Source: Quadrisphaera sp. (lineage in GTDB: Bacteria; Actinomycetota; Actinomycetes; Actinomycetales; Quadrisphaeraceae). Taken from it: a DNA stretch of 8,490 nt. Position numbers and translations under genes: made by a program. The stretch spans positions 1-8,490 of the forward strand of contig JARIBR010000269.1 of assembly GCA_029258695.1 (NCBI GenBank), given 5' to 3'. Below, in pieces: positions 6,738 through 8,490 of this stretch (position 1 is its first letter; each line of letters opens with the position of its first letter). Below the pieces are notes generated by a model. That model worked only from the letters and a program-made list of their open reading frames with translations. It was not told the origin of the DNA and ran no database searches.

Positions 6738-6914
6738 GTCGCTCCCTGCTCGGGCCCGCGGGCCACGCTGGTGGGTGCTCGCCTCCGCGCCGGTGCTGGC
6801 GCCGGGGATCGAGCCGGTGGTGGTGCAGGTGCTCGCCCCGCGACTGGACGCGACGAGCGCCCCGGTGGGAAGACCTGGCAGGGTCGCGCGGGTCTGCCCA
6901 CCGGGGCCAGGACG
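6738..6914. other. Intergenic region between sucB and the TIGR01777 gene
   Basis: These 177 bases contain the sucB terminator-like hairpin (6859-6907), the AGGGAG ribosome site of the TIGR01777 gene (6742-6747) and a 12-bp perfect palindrome GGCCCGCGGGCC (6753-6764). The palindrome sits just upstream of that site. Because a strong hairpin follows sucB, the TIGR01777 gene may need its own promoter here, but I cannot point to convincing -35/-10 hexamers. Confidence 0.5.
6859..6907 (-). terminator. Bipartite hairpin downstream of sucB
   Basis: Positions 6859-6869 pair perfectly with 6897-6907 (GCCCCGGTGGG with CCCACCGGGGC, 11 bp). After a single A/G mismatch (6870/6896), positions 6871-6875 pair with 6891-6895 (AGACC with GGTCT). 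The remaining loop is about 15 bases. It starts 7 bases past the sucB stop on the minus strand. No U tract follows. It is most likely the sucB terminator or a 3'-end stabiliser. Confidence 0.65.
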
Positions 6915-8459
6915 TCAGAGCCCGAGGTCGCCCTCGAACGCGCCCTCCTCGAGACGAGCCTTCATCGTCGAGAGGAAGCGGGCGGCGTCCGCGCCGTCCA
7001 CGAGCCGGTGGTCGTAGGACAGCGCGAGGTAGATCATCGAGCGCACGGCGATCGACTCGCCGCCGTCACCGTCCGGGACCACCACCGGGCGCTTGACGAC
7101 GCTCCCGGTCCCGAGGATGGCCACCTGCGGCTGGTTGATGATCGGTGTGTCGAACAGGGCGCCGCGGCTGCCGGTGTTCGTCAGCGTGAAGGTGCCGCCG
7201 CCCAGCTCGTCGGGGGTCACCTTGTTGTCGCGGGTGCGGGCTGCCAGGTCGGCGATCTTCTTGGCGATCCCCGCGATGTTGAGGTCACCCGCGTCCTTGA
7301 TGACGGGCACCAGCAGACCTCGCTCGGTGTCCACGGCGATCCCGAGGTTCTCCTGGGCGTGGTAGACGATCGAGTCACCGTCGATCGAGGCGTTGACTTG
7401 CGGGAAGGCCTTGAGGGCCTCGATCGACGCCAAGGCGAAGAACGGCAGGAAGGAGAGCCCGACGCCCTCGCGGGCGGCGAAGTCGGCCTTGGCCCGTGCC
7501 CGCAGGCGGGCGATGCGCGTGACGTCGACCTCGACGACCGTGGTCAGCTGGGCGCTGACCTGGAGCGACTCGACCATCCGCTGGGCGATGACCTTGCGCA
7601 GCCGGGTCATCTTCTCGGTCGTGCCACGCTTGGCCGCCACCTCGGGGGCCGCGCTCGCACCGCCGCTCGGTGCGGACGGCTTCGACGGCGCCGACGAGGA
7701 CGGTGCCTGCTGGGACGACGCCTGCTGCGATGCCGGCTCAGCGGGCTGCTGCGACGCTGCAGGAGCGCTCTCCTGCGGCGCCTTGGCCGCTTCCGCGGCG
7801 TCGAGCACGTCCTGCTTGCGGATGCGCCCGCCGACACCGGTGCCCTTGAGCGCCGCCAGGTCGACACCGTTCTCGGCGGCGAGCTTGCGCACCAGGGGGG
7901 TGACGTACGCCGAGACGGTCCCGCTCGCCGGGGCGCCCGCACCACCACCGGTGTCCTCGCCGGTCGGCGGCTTCACCGAGCCGTCGACCTGAGAGGCCGG
8001 GCTGTTGTAGTCCTCGGTGGCCTGCGCGGGCTCGGGTGCGCTGCTCGGCGCTTCCGGCTCGCTCTGGCGCTGGGGCTCCTCCGGGGCGACCTCGGGCTCG
8101 GAGGCGCCCTCGGGGGCGACCGGCGCCGCGTCGGACCCGCTGCTCGCGGACCCGGAGCTCTCGGGAGCGGACGCGTCGGCACCGGAGGAGCCGGACGACG
8201 CCGGACCAGACCCACCGGAGGCGTCACCACCGATGCGCGCGAGCCGCGCGCCGATCTCGACCGTCTCGTCCTCCTCGACGAAGAGCTCGGTGAGCGTGCC
8301 GGCCGCGGGGGAGGGGATCTCGGTGTCGACCTTGTCGGTGGAGACCTCCAGGAGCGGCTCGTCGACCTCGACGTCCTCGCCGACCTCCTTGAGCCACCGC
8401 GTGACGGTGCCCTCGGTCACCGACTCGCCGAGCGCCGGCATCTTGACGGACTCCGCCAT
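6915..8459 (-). CDS. sucB: 2-oxoacid dehydrogenase E2, dihydrolipoamide acyl(succinyl)transferase
   Basis: Core E2 subunit that accepts an acyl group on its lipoyl arm and passes it to CoA. Numbering is from ATG 8457-8459 (514 residues). Residues 1-77 form one lipoyl domain with lipoyl lysine K43 in STDKVDTE. A Ser/Ala/Pro/Glu-rich flexible linker runs from about 78 to 183. The peripheral-subunit-binding domain is about 185-222 ([34 protein letters not shown]). A second linker (223-281) is rich in Gln, Ser and Pro. The catalytic domain is about 282-514, with [25 protein letters not shown] and the active site DHRLVDG (H484, D488). The actinobacterial family is named SucB, but in M. tuberculosis the orthologue (DlaT) acts in pyruvate dehydrogenase, so substrate choice is open. 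The internal ATG is preferred to an ATG at 8475-8477 because AAGGAG stands 6 bases before it and [17 protein letters not shown] is the usual N-terminus. Confidence 0.96.
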   Translation of the reverse strand: MAESVKMPALGESVTEGTVTRWLKEVGEDVEVDEPLLEVSTDKVDTEIPSPAAGTLTELFVEEDETVEIGARLARIGGDASGGSGPASSGSSGADASAPESSGSASSGSDAAPVAPEGASEPEVAPEEPQRQSEPEAPSSAPEPAQATEDYNSPASQVDGSVKPPTGEDTGGGAGAPASGTVSAYVTPLVRKLAAENGVDLAALKGTGVGGRIRKQDVLDAAEAAKAPQESAPAASQQPAEPASQQASSQQAPSSSAPSKPSAPSGGASAAPEVAAKRGTTEKMTRLRKVIAQRMVESLQVSAQLTTVVEVDVTRIARLRARAKADFAAREGVGLSFLPFFALASIEALKAFPQVNASIDGDSIVYHAQENLGIAVDTERGLLVPVIKDAGDLNIAGIAKKIADLAARTRDNKVTPDELGGGTFTLTNTGSRGALFDTPIINQPQVAILGTGSVVKRPVVVPDGDGGESIAVRSMIYLALSYDHRLVDGADAARFLSTMKARLEEGAFEGDLGL

Positions 8460-8465
8460 CGTGGT

Positions 8466-8471
8466 CTCCTT
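8466..8471 (-). promoter_or_regulatory. Ribosome binding site of sucB (decides the start)
   Basis: AAGGAG on the minus strand, 6 bases before ATG 8457-8459, is a near-perfect Shine-Dalgarno. It lies inside the six extra codons that a start at 8475-8477 would add, so the shorter protein is the better annotation. The 13 bases left of sequence upstream of 8477 are too few to identify the preceding gene. Confidence 0.85.
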
Positions 8472-8490
8472 CGTCATCGCTTCTGCGGGA

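Noticed and set aside
6753..6764. A 12-bp perfect palindrome GGCCCGCGGGCC upstream of the TIGR01777 gene, a possible operator.
   Set aside because: It is made only of G and C in DNA of about this composition, has no second copy in the window, and has no regulator gene nearby. Chance is a sufficient explanation.

Overview
This is ordinary chromosomal DNA from a very GC-rich actinobacterium. Codon third positions are almost always G or C, GTG starts are common, and the LipA N-terminus resembles the mycobacterial and related actinobacterial form. I would place it among high-GC Actinomycetes but cannot name a genus. I see no RNA gene, insertion sequence, CRISPR array or prophage gene, and no stretch over 300 bases lacks a gene.

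Layout, left to right: the last codons of an RDD-family membrane protein (+), then a two-helix DUF4191 membrane protein (-), lipA (-), lipB (-) and an FAD-dependent amine-oxidase-like protein (-). A 139-base divergent spacer follows, then a transmembrane serine/threonine kinase (+), a TIGR01777-type SDR protein (-) and sucB, the E2 acyltransferase of a 2-oxoacid dehydrogenase (-). Five of the seven nearly complete genes plus the RDD fragment match a conserved actinobacterial neighbourhood. From memory, M. tuberculosis has dlaT/sucB, Rv2216, lipB, lipA, DUF4191, RDD and glnA in this order.

The common theme is lipoic acid. LipB moves octanoyl groups from acyl carrier protein to the lysine of lipoyl domains, LipA inserts the two sulfurs, and SucB carries such a lipoyl domain, with its lysine in a visible STDKVDTE motif. 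The FAD protein, lipB and lipA are separated by only 9 bases each and probably form one operon. A strong hairpin follows lipA and another follows sucB.

The least expected content is the pair placed between the TIGR01777 gene and lipB. One is a receptor-like kinase with an atypical HGDVAPGN catalytic loop and an external domain that looks NTF2/SnoaL-like. The other is the FAD enzyme, transcribed divergently from it. Other oddities are a DUF4191 frame that does not stop inside the window and runs antisense through the RDD gene's end, and a 16-bp tandem duplication across the kinase stop codon. Nothing here amounts to a clearly undescribed system.
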